Assembly (NCBI RefSeq): GCF_020509005.1
Contig: NC_063019.1
Coordinates: forward strand, 1,984,001-2,048,000
From: Fulvia fulva
Lineage: Eukaryota; Ascomycota; Dothideomycetes; Mycosphaerellales; Mycosphaerellaceae
Direction: 5' to 3'
Length of the DNA: 64,000 bases
How positions within the stretch are numbered: the stretch's first letter is position 1; every line of letters starts with the position of its first letter. The position numbers and the translations under genes are program-made. The notes beneath the pieces are model-generated. The model saw only the letters and a program-made list of their open reading frames with translations. It did not search any database and was not told the DNA's origin. Below, in pieces: positions 43,025-53,159 of this stretch.

Positions 43025-45118
43025 ATGGAGAACGAGACTGGGTTCATAAGAAAGAGAGCAGCACCTCTTCTGACAAGAGAGAACCACGAAACATGGTTCA
43101 AGCTGATGAGAATACACCTGGTATCAAAGCAGGTTGACTGGGTCCTCGAAGACATCATCACGGACATTCCCGCTGCAACCCCATCTATAGCGACACCCTC
43201 TGCATCATCGGAGTCATCCCTTCCTTTGGATCAAGCGATAAGGAAGGCATCGTACAGACGGCACAATGCAACGGCCCTGTATGAGATGTACATCTGTCTG
43301 TCGACAGATGACCAAGAGATGACATACGAGATCCGGCATGCGAAGGAGTTGTGGGAATGGGCTGAAGCTAAATATAAGAGAAGACTTCTCGCTACTGGAA
43401 GAAGTTTGCTTCAGCAATACACCAATTTCGTGATGACAGAAGACCAGTCTATAGATGACGCCTGGCAGGAGCTTAGCTCAATTGCAAGGAGGGCTGTTTC
43501 AATCTCGCCTCAGTTCCAAGACATCAAGACTGAGGACAGAAAGATCCAGCAACTCTTAGCAGCTCTGCCAGACTCATTTGGCTCAATTCGCGATGCAATT
43601 GATGCCCAGGTGAATCTCTCACCACAAGACATTCTTGCAATCCTTAGGGAGAAGCAAGAATCAATGATTCATCAAGGGACAGCCATGTTCGCTAAGAAGG
43701 GTTTCCAGGGCAAGCTCACGTGCCATCTCTGCAATGGTGACCATTTTATGAGCAAGTGCCCACACCTTTCTGCAGCTCAGCAGGCTGTTAGGAACAAGGA
43801 CAAACTAGCTAGGGTTACCTACCCTGCTAAGAGACAACCGTCACCACCTCGTAGGAGGTCATCATCACCAAACCTTCGTGATGTCCTCAAGGTGATGACG
43901 GACCTTGCAAAGCAGATGAAGGAGAGCCGCAAGCCAAAGGCCTCCTCTAGTAAGCCTGCAAGGGCCCATGCGACCCAGGAAGACGCATCAGACCCTGAGA
44001 TACCATCAGAAGATGATGATGTTGATGAGGTTGCCCATTCCACTGTGGAAGCCAAAGGCAAGTACCCCTCGTCCGAGTGGTTGCTTGACTCTTGTGCATC
44101 ATCACATATGACTGACCAAGATTCACTATTCAGGACACTGAAGCCTCTTCAAAAGAGGAAGTGGATCAAGGTTGGGGGTGGCTATCTACAAGCTACACAT
44201 ATAGGAAGTGCAGTAATGGGTGGTCCTTCTGGAAAGCAAATTGTCTTAGAAAATGTCCTGTTTGTTCCTGGCCTTGGAGTTAGTCTTGTTTCGTGGAATC
44301 AGTTCAGCCAACAGTTTGCTGTCCAACCACCCAGTTTCACCCTAAAATCCTTGTCTGGTAAACCCGTTGTCCAGACCAAACTTCGAGGAGGAGTACCGTT
44401 TATCCACTCGATCTCGGAAATTCTTGAGCCACAGCATGCTGGCATACTCTCTCAAGAACGTGACGGTACCGCTATGGCTAACACTGAGTCCGAAGATCAG
44501 TGGGAGCTATGGCATAGAAGATGTGCACACCTTGGCAAGGGACTGCTAAGAAACCTGCATAGAGTCACTGACAAGAAAGATCCCATTCCTGTTCCTTCTG
44601 AACACCAGAATTGCAAGGTCTGCTCCCTTGCAAACATGAGGAAGTTCAAAGGACCTGCCACAGAGAGGAAAGGGGAGAGGCTGGCCCTCATCTCCATTGA
44701 CATCTGTGGGCCTTTTCAGGGCGCAGTCTCTAGGCTAGGATACAAATATTGGCTTGAGATTGTAGACAACTTCTCTAGGAAGAAGTGGGTAATCCCTTTG
44801 AAGGCCAGGAGCGACGCTCCTGCAGCCCTACGGGATTGGAAGGTCCAGGCAGAACGGCAGTCAAGGTGCTTTCTGTCTGCGATCCGCAGTGATGGTGCAA
44901 AGGAAATTCTCGCCTTGCTAAAAGAGTGGGAGAAGGAGTTTGGCACTCAGATGGACACAACTGATGCCTACAACTCTCTTCAAAATGGACCTGTGGAAAG
45001 GTCAATTCAAGCCTCTGAGAACACAGTCCGGGCTCATAACCTGTTAAACAGGTACGAGTTGCGCAGCAGTGGAAGACGGCGGATCACACCAAAGACGAAG
45101 AAGGACCCAATGGGATAG
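43025..45118 (+). CDS. Copia B gag, protease and integrase N-terminal half (inverted segment)
   Basis: The plus-strand frame from the ATG at 43025 encodes copia Gag (NHETWFKLMRIHLVSKQVDW region), a CCHC zinc knuckle CHLCNGDHFMSKC near residue 233, an aspartic protease WLLDSCASSHMT near 353, the integrase HHCC domain (LWHRRCAHLG, NCKVCSLA) and the integrase core: ISIDICGPF near 556, SDGAKE near 621, QNGPVERSIQ near 653. Right after VRAHN the frame runs into the LTR and ends 77 bp inside it with a foreign tail. The rest of integrase is on the other strand. The frame also extends upstream of 43025 without another ATG. Confidence 0.88.
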   Translation: MENETGFIRKRAAPLLTRENHETWFKLMRIHLVSKQVDWVLEDIITDIPAATPSIATPSASSESSLPLDQAIRKASYRRHNATALYEMYICLSTDDQEMTYEIRHAKELWEWAEAKYKRRLLATGRSLLQQYTNFVMTEDQSIDDAWQELSSIARRAVSISPQFQDIKTEDRKIQQLLAALPDSFGSIRDAIDAQVNLSPQDILAILREKQESMIHQGTAMFAKKGFQGKLTCHLCNGDHFMSKCPHLSAAQQAVRNKDKLARVTYPAKRQPSPPRRRSSSPNLRDVLKVMTDLAKQMKESRKPKASSSKPARAHATQEDASDPEIPSEDDDVDEVAHSTVEAKGKYPSSEWLLDSCASSHMTDQDSLFRTLKPLQKRKWIKVGGGYLQATHIGSAVMGGPSGKQIVLENVLFVPGLGVSLVSWNQFSQQFAVQPPSFTLKSLSGKPVVQTKLRGGVPFIHSISEILEPQHAGILSQERDGTAMANTESEDQWELWHRRCAHLGKGLLRNLHRVTDKKDPIPVPSEHQNCKVCSLANMRKFKGPATERKGERLALISIDICGPFQGAVSRLGYKYWLEIVDNFSRKKWVIPLKARSDAPAALRDWKVQAERQSRCFLSAIRSDGAKEILALLKEWEKEFGTQMDTTDAYNSLQNGPVERSIQASENTVRAHNLLNRYELRSSGRRRITPKTKKDPMG
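45028..45041. promoter_or_regulatory. Copia B primer-binding site, half-tRNA-Met type, and inversion arm
   Basis: Read on the minus strand, ggttatgagcccgg directly follows the 5' LTR end, the position of a primer-binding site. Its complement contains GGGCTCATAACC, which matches the anticodon arm (CAT) of initiator tRNA-Met, the half-tRNA primer known for copia-type elements. The same 14-mer inverted lies at 42518-42531. Confidence 0.7.
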
Positions 45119-45275
45119 CGTGTATCTACATACAGTATCGCCGGTGTTGGTGTAGGTAGATGCTTGGTGTCCGGATGTTTGCCAGCCTATAGGCTGGCAA
45201 ACCCTAGTCACGTGATCTAATCACATGACACACCCACACCTACATGCTTGTCCTGCGGCCTGTATGTTCTCAACA
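45042..45275 (-). repeat. Copia B LTR (right, 5' LTR)
   Basis: 234 bp identical to the left LTR, followed by the second ttcta duplication at 45276-45280. The 26-bp palindrome recurs at 45177-45202. Confidence 0.95.
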
Positions 45276-46862
45276 TTCTACTCCCCTAAGAAGTACGATA
45301 TTAGAGTCAAGTTAGTCACCTTCTATAGGTATTAGATCGAGAAGAATTCGATTAGGCTACTATAAGACAAGATCGACGCGATCAATAGTTGGCCTACGCC
45401 TACTAATATATAGTAGATTAGGTAGTTCCTTAGCCTCGTAGGCTACTACCGCCGCTTTATTAAGAGCTTCGCAAAACTCGTAGCACCCCTCTTAGGTCTT
45501 CTTAAGGAAAGCGACGAGTCCCTTAGGCGGAAAACGCGTCGCCTAGTACGATAGAACGCCTAGTACGTATACGCTTTTAAGAGCCTAAAGCTCGCGCTAA
45601 CCTTAGGGCCTATACTAATCCCGCCTAACCCTAAGAAGCCCTTTACGATTAAGACCGATATATCTAAATAGGCTATAGGCGCTACTCTCTATTAAATAGG
45701 AGCTGATAACTAGCTATACCCTATAGCCTTCTCTAGAAGGAAGCTTTAGGGAGCCGAGCTAAATTACCTAGTTTATAAAAAGGAGGGCCTAGTAATTAAG
45801 GAAGCCTCTAAACCTAGGATAACTACGTAGAAAATGGCTATACGGTTACGATTCTGACCGATTACTAGTCGCTTAGGTACCTTAATAGCACTAAGGGCTA
45901 GAGTAAGAGGATCGTACGATAGGCTAAAGAGTTTTAGTAATATAACTTAGACATTAGGTATCGTAAGGGAGAAGAGGCGATCGTTCCCGATACGCTCTCC
46001 CGTCGGCCTAACTTTATCGGAGAAGGACCTACTAACCTAGCTTAGCCGGTTAAGTAACTCGTAGCTATAAGATTTAAAGCTAACGAGACCGACTTGTTCC
46101 CTAAACTAATAAGGTAGTTCAAGTTGACGGGATAGATACTAACTTACGGTCCCTACCTCGAGAGCTTAATTAAGGTACGAGAAGAGGAATTCGAGCTACT
46201 CCTACTAATCGACGAGTCTAAGGAACCTAGATTAGGCTTTATTCTTCTAGATAATAAGGGAACAGCGCCTTTCCTCGTACTAACCTAGCGTCTTGATCTA
46301 GTAAACTACGTATACTAGCGATACGGGCACTTTACGGCGCCCGGGCTAATAGGTCAGCTCGAGATAAGAGCCTAGTAGCCTAGTATAAGAAAGGACGTAC
46401 GAAAGTTTATCGAATCCTACCCTAGATACTAGGTAACGTAGAAAAAGAAGCCTAATAAGCCTAAAATACGCGAGCCGCGGTTTTACTAGGTTAACAATAA
46501 GCTTAGACCCTTCGAGAGATAGGCGATTAATATTATAGGGCCTTTGCCGAAGAGTCTACTAGGAAACGAGTACATTATTACGGCGATAGATTACGCTACG
46601 GGTTAGCTAGTCGCTTAGGCCGTTCCGCGTACGGATACTAAAGTGACTATAGTATTCCTATACGAGAGAATCTATTAGGACTACGGGCCACCCGGCGAGC
46701 TCCTCTTAGACAATAGTAAGAACTTCCTAAGTAGGGTTATAAGCTACCTAATAAAGCAGTTTAAGGCTAATTATTGTCTAGTATCCCTATATTATCCTAT
46801 AACGAATAGGAAGGTAGAAAACCTAAACGGTATACTAGGATCGATACTAACAAAGCTATATA
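45276..46862 (+). pseudogene. Gypsy element C, part 3: end of RT, RNase H, first part of integrase
   Basis: Plus-strand RIP-mutated coding remnants continue the RT thumb (LSLVGYYRRFIKSFAKLVAP) and RNase H (FTIKTDISKQAIGATLY), then change frame with many stops into an integrase zinc domain and core; a VENLNG remnant near 46815 marks the end of the core. It is cut by LINE-2 at the caaagctatata target and resumes at 51759. Confidence 0.82.
46851..46862. repeat. Target-site duplication of LINE-2 (left copy)
   Basis: The 12-mer caaagctatata is repeated exactly at 51759-51770, the other side of LINE-2. Confidence 0.85.
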
Positions 46863-49800
46863 GATAGATAGATAGATAGATATTTCATTAAGCTGTTGTA
46901 GTGCCCTTTGGCCTATGCAGCTATGCTATCTTGTTTTTGTATATATAGAGGGGAAACCGTGTTGGTGAAAACCCCTCCTCCTTCCCGCCTGTCTTTTCCT
47001 CCTCGTTATCGTCTTAAATTTCCCTTGTTAGGGGTACGCTAGTGTCATGGGCCTGCCCTGATGACTACCCTATCTGCAACCCCCCTCGCTTCCGCCTCTT
47101 GTCTATCCACTCCTCCGTCTCGCTCGCGAGGCTAAACTGCTGGAGGTATCCCTACTGTAGTATCCACCGAGAGATTCGGCGAATGTTGCCTTTGTCCCTA
47201 ATAATTGACTTGTAGTCTCTCCTTCCCGCTTGGTGCCTCCAATTTCCCCTGCCTCTCGCCCACTACGGGCATCGTAGTAGCATATGTTCTGGGTTTTGCG
47301 ATAGGTAGCCACACTGGCAGGCTGGGCTATAGATGTCTAGTACGCGTCTTCTGAACAGGTAGGCCCTTAATCCAATGTGTTCGGACCTGATTTGGATCGC
47401 TATGCTTGCTTCGGCCCTTGTCAGGTCCCTATATAGCTAGTAATTGTGTCTCTAGAAGGCTCGGAGCGCTATCGGGCCTATTGTCTTAGGGGGCTTCCTT
47501 TTCCAGTCCTGCTCCCATAGGCAGCTCGCTATCTGTTCCGCTAGGTTTTGGGTCTTAGCCTTGCTCCCGCCGGCCTGGCGAGTCCTACGCTCCTCCTCCT
47601 TTCGTGCTAGCCATTCGGTGCTTGTCTGTACGGCCGTAAAGGTCGTAAGGTCATCCTCTTTTTGGCTTGTCCTATATCCTGCCCCTCTCCGGTAGCGGCT
47701 TTCTATCTTATTCTTTGCCTCCTGGATCGTGGTTTGTGCTAGGTAACCTGTCGTCTTTGCCGCGTATTGAATTCTTATTCCCCGGATGTACTGGCCGATT
47801 AGTAGTATTCCTGTCTCCATTTCTACCGTGCTTGTTGACGTTGTCTTGTATGCGCCTAGTACCCTACGTAGGTTGCCTGCCTGTGTCCTGTTTAGGGGTT
47901 GCTCTATCCGTTTCGGGATCGGCTTGCCTGCGCCTCCTGTTCCCCAAATCTGTGCCCCGTACAACATAGCTGGTCTGACGATCGCCTTATACATTATTCT
48001 TACCTTATCGAATATTACTACCTATATCGATGCCGTTAGCCTCTTTATCGAGGCTTTATTAACTTGCGCTCGACTCTAGGCTTTCTTAATCTATACATTC
48101 TAGCTTAGCTTCGGGTCGAGCCAGATCCCTAGTACTCGTAGCTCCGCTGATGGCTTGGTCTCGTAGCCTTAGATTCTTACCGCCGCCTTCATATTATAGT
48201 GTGTTCTCGCTTTACTGAAGTGTATAAGTTGGTACTTTTCAGGGGCGAACCGGGCACTATGCTTCTTTGCCCACTCCTCGCATTTCTTGTGCCTATCTTC
48301 AAGGAGGCGACAGTTCTCTTCTGTCGAGTCTAACTAGGCTAGGATGTTTGTATCGTCTACGAACCCCGATGCTGAGGTTTGCGGAGAGGTGAGTAGGGGG
48401 ATTAGATCCGACATAAATATCAGAAACAGGATAGGGGAGAGAGTAGATCCCTAAGGTATTCCAGTCTCTGCCTTCACCGGGTCGGACGTATACCTTCCTA
48501 GGACTAGGTATGTCGTCCGTTCCTAGAGAAAGGAGAAGACGAACGACGTTGCCCACTAGGGGATGCCTTTCTGCTGTAGGATATGTATTAGCCTTTAGTG
48601 TAAGACGTTGTCGAAGGCCCCTGCGATGTCGAGGGATAGTAAGGACGCCGCTCGGTTCCTACCGTAGTGCTAGAGGGTCTGGATTTGCTCCGTAATTAGC
48701 TCCATTGCTGTTAGTGTCGATCGCTAGCTTCTTCCCCCTATCTGTGTTGCTGGGAGTACGTGGTTGTCCTCGGCAAGCTGCGTAAGTCTCTGGGCTACTA
48801 TCTTTTCTAGGACCTTCCCTATCGTATTTAGAAGTGCTATTGGTCTGTACGACTTGGGCTGAGTATAGTCTTCCTTCTGTGGCTTGCGTAGCACTACTGT
48901 CATAGACTCTCTATACGGCTTCGGGTGATACCCTAGCCGTAGGCACGCGGTAAATAGGTTTGTAAGGCTCGGCGCGATCTCTTCTCTACACTCTTTTAGC
49001 AGTACGTTTGGTATCCTGTCTGGGCCTGGGGCTTTTCGTCCCTTTAGCTTACTTATGACTCCTGTTACTGTGTTAGGGCTAACCGCCCAATCTATGTCCA
49101 GGGGTTCCGGGTATGTGCTCGGGTCGATGTCCGTAAGGTCTGCCTCTACTTACGTCGAAAAGAAATGGTCGGCTAACGCTTTTGCCTTGCCCCGGGGCGT
49201 AGCCTGGGCGATCCCTTCGCGGTCTACGATTAGGGGGAAGTGAGGGGCTTGTTGCTCTTCAGGTAGTCGTGCCCATTTAGCAAGTCTCCACATCTGTTCC
49301 GGGTTTTCTGTAACGAGCCCGATCGTCGCTCTCTAGTCCTGCAGCTTATCGCGTCTTATCTGTGCCTTCTTCTCTTGTGTCGCGTGGCAGTATTGCTCCC
49401 ACGTCTCTTAGGTGTGCTCCTTCGTCCACTGTCGCCTTGCCCTTCTAGCCTCCCTTACCTTCGTAGAGCATTTAGGGGTCTAGAAGGCCTTCTACTGCGT
49501 TGAGGGCCGGAGTAACGGCGTGTATTGTTCCGCTGCTTGCTATATGACCGAGGTAATCTGTTCCGCTGCTTAATCTAGCTAAGCTGTCGTCTCGAGTTCT
49601 CTATGCTGTGGTAGGTTCGCTATTAGGAAGCCTCTTATGTCGTCCTAGCGTGCCTTCTTCTAGTTACGGCGTGGTTCGTTTGCTGGCTCCTCTATCGCCT
49701 TCACCCCTAGCGTCGTTTGGATAGGGATATGGTCTGAGGAGGCTTCTAGCGCGTAGTTCGGTCGGCATTGGACTAGTCTCTCTTCAAGTTCTCGTGATAG

Positions 49801-51758
49801 AAAGCATAGGTCGATCGTGCTTGCACTAGTACGGGCCTTCCACGTCTCTGTTCCCTTTGGTGTTACTAAGGCCATTCCGTAGCGTGCGGTTATGTCCAGT
49901 AGCTTCCCCCCTAGAAATGCGTACGGGGGAGTGAATTCGAGTCCCTACTGTGGGTGGTGGAGGTTGAAGTCGCCGAGGAGTACTTGCTTCGTGTCTTGGC
50001 TTAGGGTCCGCTCTAGGTGGGCGAGGGTTCCTAGTTCCCTACTCGTCCGACCCCGCGGTGGCGGGTTATAAACGTTATGGATCTGGATAGGGCCTTGTGT
50101 CGTGTCGATCTGGATTGATGTTATGTCTCCTAGGTTGCCCTACTGCGGTAGTATAACCTTCCACGACTCAAGGTCTATAGTCTTGCTTACGTATATACAT
50201 GTCCTCGGGATGACGCCTCGTTGGCCCGCGATTACGGTGTAGTATCTCCGGTCATTACAAGTGGCTAGGAGTCCTACGTAGGGGTTGATCTATGGTTCCT
50301 GTACCGCAATAACGTGGTGCCGTAGCGGGTCTAGCTCTTGTAGAAAGTGGCGCTGGACCTTGTCCCTACTTTTGTTTACGTTGTACTGTACGATAGTGAT
50401 GTCGTCGTATAGTATCATTCGTTATCCGTGAGGTCCATTTCCGTGCTGACCTGCTGTGTCTCCTGAGCCTGTATCTCGCTGTCCGGCTGGCCCTAGGGCC
50501 GCTAGGGCGCCCCAAAGATTCGCATTTGGCCTAGTTCGTTGGCTGCCCGGTTAAGGTGTCGAGGCCGACCGGGAGGTGGATGCGTTTGCGGTTGGGTTCC
50601 CTTGTTCGTCTCTTCTGCCCTCTTCCTTTTGCTCGGCTCGAAGCCCTTGTACACGGTAGGTCCCTCCTGTTGTCGTTAGGGCAAGGAAGGAATCGTATTT
50701 AGCAAGCTAGCTACGAGATAAGGTGACAAGTCTTAACCGCGCTTTCCTACTCATCTAGCACCACCGTGTAGCCTCGTTTCGAGAGGTTAGCCCGGAGCAA
50801 AAGCTTCCCTCTACGCCCTCCCTCCCTGTTTGCTCCTTAAGCCAATATCCACCTCTATAGGCCTAAGCCCTTTAGTGCTCTCTATTGACCGACATGCGCA
50901 TCCGTCCTCTCGGGCTATATAGACAGTGTCAGCCGTCGCTGCTAGTGTACACCACGCCCTAGGTTTTGACGCCCTTCGCGTTACCGCAGCCTATCTCTAG
51001 AAAGCGGCCGTCTATGCCTCGCAGGTTTGCTCGGGGCACACACCACGCCGGGCAGCGTACTCCTTGCGTTTCCACCTACTAACCAATATGAAGTTCCTTA
51101 TCACCCTACCCTCGATCCTCCCCGATCACAGAACTAATCCACTTGCATTGTACGTCTTTTCCCCGTCCTAACAGCCGTCTTTTCCTTGCTCAGGCTATCG
51201 TCTTTTCCTCGTCGCAATCTACTATGTCAGACTAGGTGCGTTGTGTAGCGGGACAGGCAGTGCCTTAGGCAAAACCCTCGTTCCTATACCGGGTGTTTAA
51301 CAGGCCCTTACAGGCTTCGTCGCGTGTCCACCTACCCACCGTATTGCCCGCTAGCAAACACCAGATTGTTTCGTAGTCCGCTCGACGCCGTTGCATAGTC
51401 CGCTCAGTTGTTGTTCTGTAGTCCGCTCGTCTAATGTTCGTCGCTTAGCCCGCTCGGTTTGCGGTCTCCGGAGGTGAAAATTCTGCACTCATACTAGAGG
51501 TGTCCTGTCGAGCGTATAGGCCACGGTTCCGCGCCCTTCTTACACGTAGAAAGAAGAGGGACTCGCTCCCGACACGAGTACACGCTCGTCGGATGGTTTT
51601 TATACCCGTTTTGCTAGTAGTCCTCTGTTCGCCGCGGCTTCGCCTACGCTACGCGCCCGTCGCGCCTACGACGCTCCAGCGTGAGAATACTTGGCTCTCT
51701 CGTAGCTAGACGAGAGGTTCGTAGCCGACACCACGTATAGGTGATTCTCGTCGTCGAC
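46863..51758 (-). mobile_element. LINE-2: full-length Tad/I-like non-LTR retrotransposon, partly RIP-mutated
   Basis: The 4.9-kb insertion is flanked by a 12-bp target duplication and reads on the minus strand, starting near 51758 and ending in a (TATC)n tail at about 46863-46882. ORF1 remnants lie at about 51500-50440. Endonuclease lies at about 50420-49600 (SDHIPIQT near 49730). RT lies at about 49100-48200 (LDIAGAFD near 48630, GFVDD near 48355). A 180-codon open piece of the C-terminal region is at 47452-47994 (PAMLYGAQIWGTGG). Stops are mostly TAG for Gln or Trp. It keeps many more CA/TG dinucleotides than LINE-1, so RIP was lighter or it is younger. The RT resembles LINE-1 and shares its tail type. 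Confidence 0.85.
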
Positions 51759-53115
51759 CAAAGCTATATATTAGTAACGATATTAGGCTATAGGATACCT
51801 TCCTACCTAAAGCGATCTACTATACTAGATGCCGCTAGTATATAATAACCTACCTTAGCCCCTTCTACCTTATATATAGCTAATACCTACGAATCCTAGA
51901 AGACGAGAACGAGCTACGAGCTAAGAATGTCTTAGTTAACAACTATAGGAAGCGTATCGTCCGCGTCCGCTATACGCGTTAGCTCGTAAATAAAAGACTA
52001 CTTTCTCGAGCTTAGACTAGGAACCTAATAAGTCTAAAGTTACTTCCGCCGGAGGTATAGCTAAGACATAAAGTCGGAGAATAGGTCTTACTAATAAACC
52101 TAGATCCGCGTAAGCTAGAACCTAAGTACTTTAGACCCTATAAGATCCGTAAAGCGAGCTTCCTAGGGACGTATATACTTTAGACCCCTACGGGTAGGAT
52201 TCTAAGGCATCTCGTCTATAAGAATAGGCTTATATTAGCCGTATATAAGGATCTAGCTAAATTCTAGTATCGGTATCTAGCTAGGAGACTTCTAGATAGG
52301 TCCGGTGTTTTAGAAGATAAGCTAGAACTTAAGGAAGTTCTAGGCACTAGTTAAGATACAAGTCTTAATCTAAAGGACCTTTTAACTATACCGGAGGCTA
52401 AGTAGTTAAAGAAACAAGTTGAACTCTAGACTACGAAAGAACGTAGCTAACCTTACGTAGGAGCGTAAGGGTTCTTAGTAGGGGAGAAAGGTCAAAAAAG
52501 AGAAGCTGACTTACTAGAGTAAGTTTAGCGAGACCTAAGAGTTACGAAGAATGCTTAGAGGAAAAGAAGCGAGTAAAAGACTTTAGCTAAAGTACTTAGG
52601 TCTTAAAGGCGATCTTATTAGATTAAGTTAAGAAGAGTAGGCGAGGAGTAAGATTAGGTATATTCCCTACTACTCGAGAAGGATACTTAGGAAGATCGTT
52701 AGCCTCTATAATAAGAAAGTCCTTAGGAAGCTATCCCTACCCTAGCTAAACCCGCTAAGGTCCCGTAGGAGATACCGGTTAGGGAGATTAAAGTGTTTAG
52801 CTCGACGCTCTATCCCTAGGCCGACGAAAAAGAGTTAGCCCTACCTTAGGGAATATTGCTTAGATCAAGCGTAGCGGACGAAGTTTTAGCCGAACCTAAA
52901 GCGGCTAATAGCCTTTTAGATATAGACATACCGGACTTAGTAGACCCGGAGGTTAGATAAGCTGACCTATCGTAGTAGCTACTTTAAGAAGCCGAGGCAG
53001 TAGCTAAGACCGCTCGCCTAAAGGGACTAAGGTAGCGGATAATAAAGAAGAAACTATAGGAGTAAGCCTAGTTACCGAAGCGGCGCTAAGGGAGTTAGGT
53101 CGTAAGAATTATTAA
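51759..53115 (+). pseudogene. Gypsy element C, part 4: integrase C-terminus and Pol tail
   Basis: After the LINE-2 insertion the + frame resumes with integrase C-terminal sequence (RKLEPKYFRPYKIRKASFLG, TPTGRILRHLVYKNRL), then a charged tail to about 53113 ending in KRRQGSQVVRIIN. Stops are TAG or TAA at expected Gln and Trp sites. Confidence 0.75.
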
Positions 53116-53159
53116 TTAGGGTTATTAGTCTATAGTACTCTTAAGTTAGGCTACTCGGC

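Larger units (their letters stand above)
39751..45275 (-). mobile_element. Copia B: young LTR retrotransposon with an internal inversion
   Basis: The 5,525-bp element has identical 234-bp LTRs and ttcta duplications. Natural orientation is minus: a polypurine tract (GGCCTGAGTGGGAG on that strand) abuts the left, 3' LTR, and a primer-binding site abuts the right LTR. RT-RNase H reads on the minus strand, but the leader-gag-protease-integrase segment (about 42532-45027) reads on the plus strand. A 14-bp inverted repeat bounds that segment. As it stands the copy cannot make a full Gag-Pol, although the LTRs show it transposed very recently. Confidence 0.9.
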
